NCBI GenBank assembly: GCA_028278425.1
Contig: JANQEJ010000237.1
Span: forward strand, 1 to 38,295
Reading direction: 5' to 3'
DNA: 38,295 bases
Origin: Planctomycetota bacterium
GTDB lineage: Bacteria; Planctomycetota; UBA1135; GCA-002686595
In this document: positions 27,500 to 35,200 of the stretch, piece by piece
Numbering within the stretch: the first letter of the stretch is position 1
Layout of the letters: each line of letters opens with the position of its first letter
Notes under the pieces: generated by a model
Database searches by the model: none
The model's input: the letters and a program-made list of their open reading frames with translations, nothing else
Told to the model about the DNA's origin: nothing
Position numbers and translations under genes: made by a program

Positions 27500-27505
27500 T
27501 ATACT
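27500..27505 (+). promoter_or_regulatory. -10-like element (TATACT) for rpoN
   Basis: TATACT at 27500-27505, 10 nt before the rpoN ATG at 27516, would give a leader of only about 4 nt. No convincing -35 is seen 16-18 nt upstream. No sigma-54-type GG-N10-GC promoter is evident in the 115-bp intergenic region. Confidence 0.35.
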
Positions 27506-27515
27506 TGGGCAGGAA

Positions 27516-28946
27516 ATGCGTCTGAGCCTCTCGCAAACGCCCCGGATGGAACAGCGGCTGATCCAGTCGCCGCAGATGATCCAGGCGATGCAGATCCTTC
27601 AGCTCTCCGCGCTGGATCTGCAGGAGCGCATCGAACAGGAGCTGACGGAGAACCCCTTCCTCGAGGAGGTCGAGCCCGAGGCTCCCGCCGAAACGGCCGA
27701 GCGCGAGGAGCGATCCGAAGCCGACGACGACGCGCGCGGCGTCGAGACGATGCTCGACGAGCTCGAGCGCTACGAGCGCGACTACGGCGACGGCACGCGG
27801 ACGCGCGTGGCGAGCTCCGAGGAGGGCGACAAGAAGCTCGAGGCGATGCAGAACACCCCGGCGACGTACCACAGCCTGGGGGACTCGCTGCTCGAGCAGA
27901 TCGCGCTCTCCGAGCTCGACGAGCGGCAGCACCAGCTCGCCGAGTACCTGGTCTATTCGCTCGACCATCGCGGTTACCTGCCCGATCCCATCGAGCAGGT
28001 GGCCGAGGACTGCCCCCTCGGCGACGTCACCGTCGAGGAGCTCTCCGAGGTCCTGGAGCGGCTGCGCGCCGCGACCCACCCCGCGCTCGGGGCGGCGGAC
28101 CTGCGGACGTGCCTTCTTCTCCAGCTCGACGCGCACGAGATCGAGGCGCCGCTCGTGCGCACGATGATCCGCGACCACCTCGAGGACATCACGCTCAACC
28201 GCCTGCCCCGCATCGCACGGGCAACCGGCCACTCGATCGACGAGATCAAGCACGCGATCGAGGCAATCCGCGGGCTCGACCCCATCCCGGGACGCGAGTA
28301 CGGCGACCCCGGCGCCGCGGTGATCCACCCCGACGTCGTCGTCGAGGAGGTCGAAGGGGAGTACGAGGTGCGGCTCACGCGCCAGCGGGTGCCCGAGCTG
28401 ACGATCAGCCCGTCGTACCGGAAGCTGCTGCGGCAGGCGGGCAAGGGCGACGGCGTGCAGGAGTGGGTGAAGAAGCGCCTCGAAGCGGCGCGCTGGTTCA
28501 TCGACGCCGTTCACCAGCGGCAGAACACGCTCCTGAAGATCGCTCGGACCATCTTCGAAAGGCAGCGGGGGTTCCTCGATCACGGCGTCAAGGCGCTCCA
28601 GCCCCTGCGGATGCAGGAGGTCGCGGACATCGCGGGCGTCCACATCTCGACGGTCAGTCGCGCGGTTTCGGGGAAATACGCGCAGACACCGCGGGGCATC
28701 CTGGCCCTCAAGTACTTCTTCACCGGGGGAACCGCGAAGGCCTCCGGCGAGATGGCGAGCCAGGCTTCGATCAAGCAGCGGATCCAGGAGCTCGTCGAGC
28801 AGGAGGATCCGGCGAAGCCGCTTTCCGATGAGGAGCTCGCGCAGCGGTTGAAGGCGACGGATGGCATTTCGATCGCCCGGAGGACCGTGACGAAGTACCG
28901 AAAGGCGCTGGCGATTCCGTCGAGCTCGCAGCGGAAGGTTTTTTGA
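27516..28946 (+). CDS. rpoN: RNA polymerase sigma-54 factor
   Basis: A 476-residue sigma-54, the length of the E. coli protein (477). The N-terminal activator-interacting region is Gln/Leu-rich (SLSQTPRMEQRLIQSPQMIQ). The core-binding domain (about 120-300) precedes the helix-turn-helix LRMQEVADIAGVHISTVSRAVSGKYAQTPRG. The C-terminal RpoN box reads ARRTVTKYR, one change from the common ARRTVAKYR, and binds the -24 element. The ATG at 27516 is chosen because homology begins with it; the open frame runs further upstream without similarity. The last bases contain T6 at the stop codon. A transposase element begins about 30 nt downstream. The neighbouring NtrC-type gene is a natural candidate partner. 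Confidence 0.96.
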   Translation: MRLSLSQTPRMEQRLIQSPQMIQAMQILQLSALDLQERIEQELTENPFLEEVEPEAPAETAEREERSEADDDARGVETMLDELERYERDYGDGTRTRVASSEEGDKKLEAMQNTPATYHSLGDSLLEQIALSELDERQHQLAEYLVYSLDHRGYLPDPIEQVAEDCPLGDVTVEELSEVLERLRAATHPALGAADLRTCLLLQLDAHEIEAPLVRTMIRDHLEDITLNRLPRIARATGHSIDEIKHAIEAIRGLDPIPGREYGDPGAAVIHPDVVVEEVEGEYEVRLTRQRVPELTISPSYRKLLRQAGKGDGVQEWVKKRLEAARWFIDAVHQRQNTLLKIARTIFERQRGFLDHGVKALQPLRMQEVADIAGVHISTVSRAVSGKYAQTPRGILALKYFFTGGTAKASGEMASQASIKQRIQELVEQEDPAKPLSDEELAQRLKATDGISIARRTVTKYRKALAIPSSSQRKVF

Positions 28947-29037
28947 GCGATTGCGTGCTGTCCGGCGTTTGCCGGAGTTGAAGAGCAACGGCCTTTCTTG
29001 GACACGCGAGTCTGCGTGGAGGCAGGTGAAATGGCCC

Positions 29038-29145
29038 CGGCCGCGTCGGGCGGTTCTGCAGCGTGGGACGCAACGGCCGGGCTTTAAATCGTCTGCCGGA
29101 CTCGAGGGCGCGTTCCCTGTACTGACTGAAGTGGGCCGCTTCGCT
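29038..29145 (+). repeat. Left 108-bp terminal inverted repeat of element 1
   Basis: Ungapped match to the reverse complement of 29944-30051 with 5 differences, and to 37509-37616 in the same orientation with 8 differences. Internal landmarks are CTGCAG, TTTAAA, and near the inner end the imperfect palindrome GAAGTGGGCCGCTTC at 29128-29142, a possible hairpin recognised by the transposase. Confidence 0.88.
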
Positions 29146-29160
29146 CGCGAGATGAGCGTG

Positions 29161-29847
29161 TCAAGGCCCTCCGGGCGTTTCGGCGAGGCGGAGCAGGCCG
29201 TGGCGTCTCCAAGCTTTTCCTAAGAGCCACGTCTTCGGCGAGACGACGGGGCCCAAGCCCATCCACTCGTCGAGGGCGTAGTCCTTCCAGCCGTCGAACC
29301 AGTGGCCGGAGCTGAAGGTGTCCGGCTGGCCCTTCGGGATGCGGCGCTTGTGCTTGCGGCCGTTGTTCAGGACGTAATTGAGGACGTTCCTCACCTCGCG
29401 GGCCGAGCGGAGGATGCTGTCGTGGTAGCGGTCGGCGAAGACCTTGCCTTTGCGGCCCCAGAGGCGGTTCAGACCTCTCGCGATGCGGATGGACAGGCCC
29501 TGGATGCCCCGCGACAGCGCCAACCTGTCCGTCGCCTCGACGACCAAGTGCAGGTGATCGTTTTGCACCGAGAAGTGAACGAGGCGGAAGTGCCCCTTGG
29601 CGAGCCTCCCCGCTCGCTCCTTGCCCTTGTCGAAGGCGGCGCAGATCGCGTTGTAGGGATCGATCGCCCGTAGGCGGGGAAGATCGCTCCTCGTCTTGAG
29701 GGTGACATGCACGGGATACTTCGACGCCAACGCCGCCCGCCGCAGATGCGGAACCCCCGAATCCTCCTTGGGCGGTCGCCCGAGCCTCTTCTTGCTCGGC
29801 TTCTTGCGCCAGAGTGAAGAGAAGTGAAGTTGCTTCGCTCGCCTCAC
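29161..29847 (-). CDS. Y1-family (HUH) transposase, REP-associated/IS200-like, copy 1
   Basis: A 228-residue single-strand DNA transposase. The HUH metal motif is HLH at residues 98-100 in VQNDHLHLVVEA. The catalytic Tyr is Tyr158 in NVLNYVLNNGRKH. The order (HUH, then Tyr about 60 residues later) and the VFADRYHD block fit the PF01797/REP-associated family. The N-terminus is basic with an AT-hook-like GRPPK (about 23-27). The start is GTG at 29847, 7 nt after a perfect TATAAT. Compared with copy 2 (37632 on) there are about ten amino-acid changes in roughly 189 shared residues, fewer than the DNA differences would suggest, so both seem kept functional. The 3' end joins the left repeat. Confidence 0.9.
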   Translation of the reverse strand: MRRAKQLHFSSLWRKKPSKKRLGRPPKEDSGVPHLRRAALASKYPVHVTLKTRSDLPRLRAIDPYNAICAAFDKGKERAGRLAKGHFRLVHFSVQNDHLHLVVEATDRLALSRGIQGLSIRIARGLNRLWGRKGKVFADRYHDSILRSAREVRNVLNYVLNNGRKHKRRIPKGQPDTFSSGHWFDGWKDYALDEWMGLGPVVSPKTWLLGKAWRRHGLLRLAETPGGP

Positions 29848-29854
29848 GAAGCTA

Positions 29855-29882
29855 ATTATAGCAGTAATATGTTCTGGCCCAA
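29855..29882 (-). promoter_or_regulatory. Predicted transposase promoter (TTGGGC-N16-TATAAT)
   Basis: On the minus strand TATAAT spans 29860-29855 and TTGGGC spans 29882-29877, with 16 nt between. Only 7 nt separate the -10 from the GTG start, so the transcript is predicted to be leaderless. A small hairpin (CTCTC/GAGAG, about 29891-29908) lies just upstream. Confidence 0.55.
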
Positions 29883-29943
29883 ATAGAAACTCTCAGAAAT
29901 CAGAGAGCGAGGGCTCGGAAGTGCCCAACGCTCGCACTCCAGA

Positions 29944-30051
29944 AGCGAAGCGGCCTACTTCAGTCAGTACAGGGAAAGCGCCCTCGAGCCCGGCAGACGA
30001 TTTAAAGCCCGGCCGTTGCGTCCCGCGCTGCAGAACCGTCCGACGCGGCCG
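29944..30051 (-). repeat. Right 108-bp terminal inverted repeat of element 1
   Basis: Reverse complement of 29038-29145 apart from 5 substitutions and no gaps. The inner palindrome is GAAGCGGCCTACTTC at 29947-29961. It lies upstream of the transposase promoter. Beyond it, 30052-30150 is a pyrimidine-rich stretch leading to the end of the B3/B4 gene, with no gene. Confidence 0.88.
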
Positions 30052-30150
30052 AGACCTCCTCACTCCCCTCCCGGCAAACCCGCGTCGTCAAAGCCTCTTC
30101 CTCTTCTCCCCCCGCTCTCACCGCCGTTCCTCTCGGCAACGGCAAACCGC

Positions 30151-30798
30151 TCACTCCCCCAAAAAACACCCCTCCGTCTCCCCCCCCACACCCTCCACCA
30201 ACTCCCGATACCACCTCACCGCTTCCTCCAACCGCTCCTCAAACCCAACGCACCCCCAAACCACCGACAACGTCCCCCCCGTCTCCCCATCCGTCTTCGT
30301 CCGCTGACAGTCCTTCACGGCGTTCGCGCACGGCCCCTCCGCGTCGAACAGGCACAACAGCCCCGACACGTCGATCTCCTGTCCCGAGGCGTTGAACACG
30401 TACCGCGTCCCCTTCTCCGCGATCCCGACTCGAAACGGCTCGCGCGCCTTCCCCAGGTCGACCACGCTGATCGGAAGCCCGCTCGCCAGCGAGACCGCGT
30501 TGCACGCGTCCACCGCGGCGTTGATCGACGCGAGCTTCCCCTCCCCCGCCGCGCGCACGAGGTACTCCGACGCCGGCTTCCCCCTCCCCGTCGGCTTGTA
30601 CCCGCCGTGCCGCAGCAGATCGCGCACCGCCGTGCGTACGGCCTCCTCCCGCGCGAGCGGCGCGTCCGCGTCCAGCGTGAGCAACGCGCGCAACGACTCC
30701 GGCGACGCGAGCTCGCTCAGCGGTTGCGGGTAGCGCGTCACGAACGCTCCGAGCCGCAGGCTCGGATGCGCGTCGACTCGAACGGGGATCGGCGGCAT
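30151..30798 (-). CDS. B3/B4-domain protein (COG3382-like)
   Basis: A 215-residue protein resembling the B3/B4 editing/tRNA-binding domain of phenylalanyl-tRNA synthetase beta found as a stand-alone protein. The family pattern is visible in GRGKPASEYLVRAAGEGKLASINAAVDACNAVSLASGLPISVVDLGK, then FDAEGPCANAVKDCQRTKTDGETGGTLSVVWG. Such free-standing proteins may clear mischarged tRNA or bind amino acids; the role is not settled. TAGACT ends 6 nt before the ATG at 30798, suggesting a leaderless transcript. The C-terminus (VGGETEGCFLGE) ends next to the right repeat of element 1. Its gene is divergent from the exported beta-solenoid gene. Confidence 0.82.
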   Translation of the reverse strand: MPPIPVRVDAHPSLRLGAFVTRYPQPLSELASPESLRALLTLDADAPLAREEAVRTAVRDLLRHGGYKPTGRGKPASEYLVRAAGEGKLASINAAVDACNAVSLASGLPISVVDLGKAREPFRVGIAEKGTRYVFNASGQEIDVSGLLCLFDAEGPCANAVKDCQRTKTDGETGGTLSVVWGCVGFEERLEEAVRWYRELVEGVGGETEGCFLGE

Positions 30799-30804
30799 GC
30801 GCGG

Positions 30805-30810
30805 AGTCTA
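30805..30810 (-). promoter_or_regulatory. -10-like element (TAGACT) for the B3/B4 gene
   Basis: TAGACT on the minus strand, then 6 nt (CCGCGC) and the ATG at 30798. Same spacing as for purC, aroA and the M28 gene. Confidence 0.45.
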
Positions 30811-30924
30811 GCCGTCCCCTCCCCGCGCCTCCCCGGGCGGCACCGGCGGGACCCACATTCTCCGCTGCCGACGACGCGAGATAGGGATCCCCCGCTCATC
30901 TCGTGCGCTCAGACCGCGGCATTC

Positions 30925-31029
30925 CCAGATTCGGGAAGGGGCGGGTAGGAGGTCGCAATGCGGCTAGGTGCTTCGCGACTTTCGCGCTAACGTCCCGCCC
31001 CGCCCCCCTCTCCTCCCCTCGGAATCTGG
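30925..31029. repeat. Inverted repeat in the leader of the exported beta-solenoid gene
   Basis: CCAGATTC at 30925-30932 is the exact reverse complement of GAATCTGG at 31022-31029. Purine-rich sequence next to the left arm (GGGAAGGGGCGGG) partly matches pyrimidine-rich sequence next to the right arm. The right arm lies just before the ribosome-binding site AAAGGAG (31032-31038), so a folded leader could affect translation if transcription starts upstream. Alternatively the arms are operator half-sites. Confidence 0.35.
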
Positions 31030-31045
31030 CCAAAGGAGTGATCGA

Positions 31046-32215
31046 ATGTCCTCCCTGACCGCCGCCCTCGCGGCACCGCTCGTGGCGCTTGTCGCGACGC
31101 AAAACCCGCAGCGCATCGAGCTGATCGAACGCGAGTACCTCGTCTGCAGCGACGTGACCCCCGCCGGCGTCGACCCGATCGACGAGCTGAACTGCGACGA
31201 GATCTGGTTCCTCGACGCGGGCTGCCGCGCGATCATCCAAAACGACGACCCGGACGACGCCAAGCGCTCCGCGGAGCTGCGCGACCTCGGAAAGCGCCTC
31301 TTCCGCCGCGCGGTCCTGATCGAAGACGGGCCGATCCGCGATTACTACCTGACCGGACAGCTCTACGGAGTCGAGCTGGACTGGTTCTTCCCCGGAGGGC
31401 TGACCCCGCCCACGGACGACTACCTGCCGGTCTTCGGCGACCTCGTCTACGACATGTACGGGAAGGACCTCCTCACCGGGCGGATCTACGCGTACGACAA
31501 GGCGCAGTTCGACAAGCGCCGCAAGGAGCTGGAGAACGACCTGGGTCATCCGCTGCGCCAGTTCACGGTCTGGGCGGAAGAGCTCGTGACCACGTCCAAG
31601 GGAAGCGTCAAGGTGTACGGCTGGTACAACGAGTTCCACGGCCGTTTCACCAGCACCGACGACATCCTTGGACTCGGCAAGGGGAACGAGTACTACAACG
31701 ACCTGCTCGCACTCGGGAACATCGTCGTGGACGAGAGCACGAAGTCTCCCTTTGAGGCGGAGGCGGGCCCCGAGACGTTGCCCGTCGTCCCATTCACGGA
31801 GGACGAGGCCAGAGCGCTCGCAATCCTGACGGGCACGTGGTACTCCGGCGACGTCTTGCTCGACGGCTCGGAGCTCCCCACGGGCGTCACGGTCTTTGCG
31901 GAAGGGAGCATCTACTTCTTCGGTTCCAAGCTCGACGAAACCTGGACGTTCGTCTCGTCGGATGGCAACGTCCACCTTGGCGGGATCCAGAACGAGCTGT
32001 CCGCGGCGAACAGCAATTACCTCGCCCTCTCCTTTCACGGCGACGTGATCGTGAGCGGCTACGCGTCCAACCTGACGGGCGCTCTCGTGGCCCCAGAGGG
32101 CCGTGTGAGCGTCTCAAGCATGAACACGATGATCCAAGGGATCGTCCACGGCGAGAACGTGTCCGTCTGGGGCATACTGAACCACCTGACCGACGGTACG
32201 GATCCATCGCAGTAG
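31046..32215 (+). CDS. Exported protein with C-terminal beta-solenoid (polymer-forming-like) region
   Basis: A 389-residue protein of no family I can name with certainty. Residues 1-19 (SSLTAALAAPLVALVA) look like a signal peptide, though without the usual basic start. A mixed region follows (about 25-250) with many Tyr/Asp/Trp. From about 255 there are short glycine-spaced strands: GTWYSGDVLLDGSELPTGV, GNVHLGGIQNELS, GDVIVSGYASNLTGALVAPEG, RVSVSSMNTMIQGIVHG. These resemble the repeated layout of bactofilin or pilin-like polymer-forming domains. The ATG at 31046 has AAAGGAG 7 nt upstream. The stop is 16 nt before the giant kinase gene, so they form an operon. The protein may be a surface component or ligand sensed by that kinase (inference). 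Confidence 0.72.
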   Translation: MSSLTAALAAPLVALVATQNPQRIELIEREYLVCSDVTPAGVDPIDELNCDEIWFLDAGCRAIIQNDDPDDAKRSAELRDLGKRLFRRAVLIEDGPIRDYYLTGQLYGVELDWFFPGGLTPPTDDYLPVFGDLVYDMYGKDLLTGRIYAYDKAQFDKRRKELENDLGHPLRQFTVWAEELVTTSKGSVKVYGWYNEFHGRFTSTDDILGLGKGNEYYNDLLALGNIVVDESTKSPFEAEAGPETLPVVPFTEDEARALAILTGTWYSGDVLLDGSELPTGVTVFAEGSIYFFGSKLDETWTFVSSDGNVHLGGIQNELSAANSNYLALSFHGDVIVSGYASNLTGALVAPEGRVSVSSMNTMIQGIVHGENVSVWGILNHLTDGTDPSQ

Positions 32216-32218
32216 ACT
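32213..32218 (+). promoter_or_regulatory. -10-like element (TAGACT) before the giant kinase gene
   Basis: TAGACT starts with the stop codon of the exported-protein gene and ends 13 nt before the ATG at 32232, so a leader of about 6 nt would result. No Shine-Dalgarno sequence is seen before this ATG. Read-through from 31046 is the simpler explanation for expression. Confidence 0.3.
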
Positions 32219-32231
32219 CGGCCTAGCGCCA

Positions 32232-35200
32232 ATGCCTCCTCCCCACGCTCGCACCAGGTTGAGAGACCGTGCCGTCGCGGCCTTCGAGGACCGCTACGGA
32301 TTCGTGCGCGAGCTCGGGACGGGAGCTCACTCCGTGGTCGTCCTCCTGCGCGACAGGAACGACGCCTCGCTCTCCGCGCTGAAGGTGGCGCCCCTCGAGG
32401 ACGCGGCCGCGTGCTCGACCTTGCGCGACGAGTACCTCGTGCGTATCCGGGTCGAGCACCCGCGCATCCCCGAGGTCATCGATTATGGCGTCGAGCGAGA
32501 GCACGGGTTCGCGTTCCTCCTGACCGACTTCGCCGACGGCGCGGACCTGACCGCGGCGCTGCGGCGAGCCGGCGAGGGCGCGGCGCCCGCGCTCCTCGAC
32601 CAGGCCCTCTCGCTCCTCGAGTTCGTCCACCGCCGCGGGGTCGTCCACGGCGACCTCAAACCGGAGAACCTCCTCGTATCCGTCGTATCCGCGCGCGCGA
32701 GCGGCCCCGTGCTGCACCTGCTCGACTTCGGGCTTGCGCGGCCGATCGGCGAGGACGAATCGCGCGCCGTCGGAGGCACGCACGCCTACATGGCTCCGTC
32801 CGTCCTCGCGGGCGAGGCCCCCTCGCCGACGAGCGACCTCTACTCGCTCGGCCAGACGTTCGAGACGTCCCTGCGCGAAGCGGACCGGCGGGCGCCGGAG
32901 GAGGTCGCCCGGGTGCTCGCGCGCATGCTCCGCGTCGACCCCGACCTCGCCTATCCAACCGCGGCGGCCGCGTTGGACGATCTGCGACGCGAGCTCGGTA
33001 CCGCACCCGCGGGCGAGCTCGCCCGCCGGCCCCTGCTCCACGGAAGGGACGAGGAGCTGAAGCTCTTCGACGGCCTCCTGCAGGACCTGCGGGCGGGAAC
33101 GCTCGACACCGGCCTCGTCGTCCTCGAGGGCGAACCCGGCTCCGGCAAGTCGCGCCTGCTCCACGAGCTCTTGTCCCGCGGCCGGCTCGCGGAGGTGCGG
33201 GTCTACCGCGGGCGCTGCCGCCGGGGGGCGCGCGCGCTCGACGCGCCCCTTCGACTCCTGTCGAAAGCGCTTCCGGCGGGGACGTCGCTTCCCACCCCCG
33301 GCGAGCCTCTTTCGCTCGGCCTGCTCCGGGACCTCGTGCTCGCGCTTCAACACGAAGCACAGGAGGCCCCGCTGCTCCTCGTGCTCGACGATCTCGAGGC
33401 GGCGGACGAACCGACCCTCGCGTTCCTTCGCGTTCTGGCGCGCCTCGCCGTCCCGACCGGCCCCGTCCTGGTCGGGGCGCTGCGCACGGGCGAGGAGGGC
33501 GGCGGGCCGGTCGACGTCGAGAGCCGTCTCGGCGGCGAGGAGCCGCTCGAGGTCGTTCGGTTGCAACCGCTGAACCAGCACGACGTCGTCGGGCTTCTCG
33601 ATTCGACGTTGCCGCGCGAGCGCCTCGAGGGGCCGAAGCTCCACGAGTGGGCACGGCTGTCGGGCGGCAATCCCGGCGCCGCGCTCGCCGGAGCGACGCA
33701 CGGAATCGCCTTCGGCGCAGCACGCTCGCCGGCGGCCCGGCTCGAGGAGCTTCCCCCGACGGAGCGGGCGGTCCTCGAGGATCTGTCGATCCTCCTCACG
33801 CCCGTGCCGATCGCGTTTCTCGCGTCGATGGGGTCGGGGTCCAGCGACGAGCTGCGCGGCGCGCTGGAGCGCCTCGTGGCGGGAGGATGGGTCGACCGCG
33901 ACAACTTCGACGGCGAGCGGCGCTACCGCGTGCCCCTGACGGTCGTGCGCGAGGCCGTGCTCGCCGGCGAACCGGCGGAGCGAACGCGCGCGCGACACCG
34001 CCGCGCGCTCTCGAGCTGGGAGACGTGGCCGCAGAGCGCGGATCGAACCGACGAGCTCCTCGCGCATCACGCGGTCCTGGCGCGCGACGTCGACCGGGCG
34101 GCCGCCCTGGGACCGTCCGCGCTGCGCTCGCTGCTCGACCAGGGGCGCCTGCGCGAGGTCGAGACCACCGGCGTCGAGCTCCTCGAGTTGCTCGTGGCGG
34201 AGGGCCGGGTGGAGGCCGGCGCCGAGACGGCGAACGTCGTCGCCGAGGCCTGCATCCGCGGCGGCCGGCCGGAGACCGCGCTCCCGTTGCTCGAGACCGC
34301 TCCCGAGGTCGATTCGCCGGCGGAGCGCGCACGGCGACTGCGCTTGCTCGGATCGGCCGCCGAGGCGCGCGGCGACCTCGACGAGGCCCGTCGAGTGCTC
34401 GGGTCCGCTCACGAGTCCGCGACTCCGAAGATCCCCGCGGAAGAACGCAAGCGCATCGCCGAGCGGCTCGGCGCGGCGTTCTTCCACCTCGGCGACGTCG
34501 ATCGCGCCAGCACGGTGTGGAAGGAAGGTCTCGCGGTCGGCGACCTCGCCTCGCCCGGCGTGGTGGACGGGGACCTCCTGAACGACCTCGGCGTGCTCGA
34601 GCGCAAGCGCGGCGACCTCGGCGCCGCGCGCTCCTATCACGAACGAGCGCTCGCCATCCGGAGGGGCTTGGGAGACCTCGACGGCGAAGCGCGCTCGCTG
34701 ACCAACCTGGCCAACATCGCCTTCCAGCGCGCGGAGCTTCGCGAGGCGGAGAACCTCTACCGCGACAGCCTGCGACTCAAGCAACAGGTGGGGACGACCG
34801 CCGCTCAAGCGATCGGCCTGAGCAACCTCGCGCTCGTGGCGCACGCCCGCGGCGACTACGCCGGCGCGATCGAGGAGTTCACGGAGAGCCTGCGGCTCCG
34901 CGCCCGAACGGCCGATCGAGTCGGGGAGGCGCTCACGCGCCAGAACTTCGCGGACCTGCTGCTCGAGAAGGGGGAGCTGCGCCGCGTGCGGGAGGAGCTC
35001 GAGCGATCGCGCGCGCTCCTGGAGGAAACCGGCGCGATCACGGGGCGTGGAGTACCGCTTCTCGTCGCGGAAGGCGGGCTGGCTCTGGTGCTCGGGGAGC
35101 TCGACCGAGCCGAACGCCTCTCCGGCGAGGCGCTCGCCGCGTGCCACGAGGGCGGTCGCGCCGCCAACCGGGCCGATTGCATGCTGCTCGCCGGCCGCAT

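Larger units (their letters stand above)
28979..30110. mobile_element. Y1-transposase element with long terminal inverted repeats (complete copy)
   Basis: A single minus-strand Y1 transposase gene (29161-29847) sits between two inverted copies of a 108-bp repeat (29038-29145 and 29944-30051; 5 mismatches). Weaker similarity extends outward to about 28979 and 30110, around words like GAAGAGG and CTTTGACACGCG, so the outer ends are approximate. Inside, between the transposase start and the right repeat, is an AT-rich stretch with the promoter. The overall plan (single-strand transposase flanked by inverted repeated units) recalls REP-associated tyrosine transposases, but the units are far longer than usual REPs. 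The element sits between the 3' ends of rpoN and the B3/B4 gene. Confidence 0.75.

Noticed and set aside
29069..29100. tRNA-like T-arm words (GGGCTTTAAATC) within the terminal repeat.
   Set aside because: No acceptor stem, anticodon arm or CCA-like end can be paired around it, so no tRNA gene.
28939..30170. T6 at 28939-28944 and A6 at about 30165-30170 as possible target-site marks of element 1.
   Set aside because: Both lie within the coding ends of rpoN and the B3/B4 gene, at different distances from the repeats, so they are probably coincidental.
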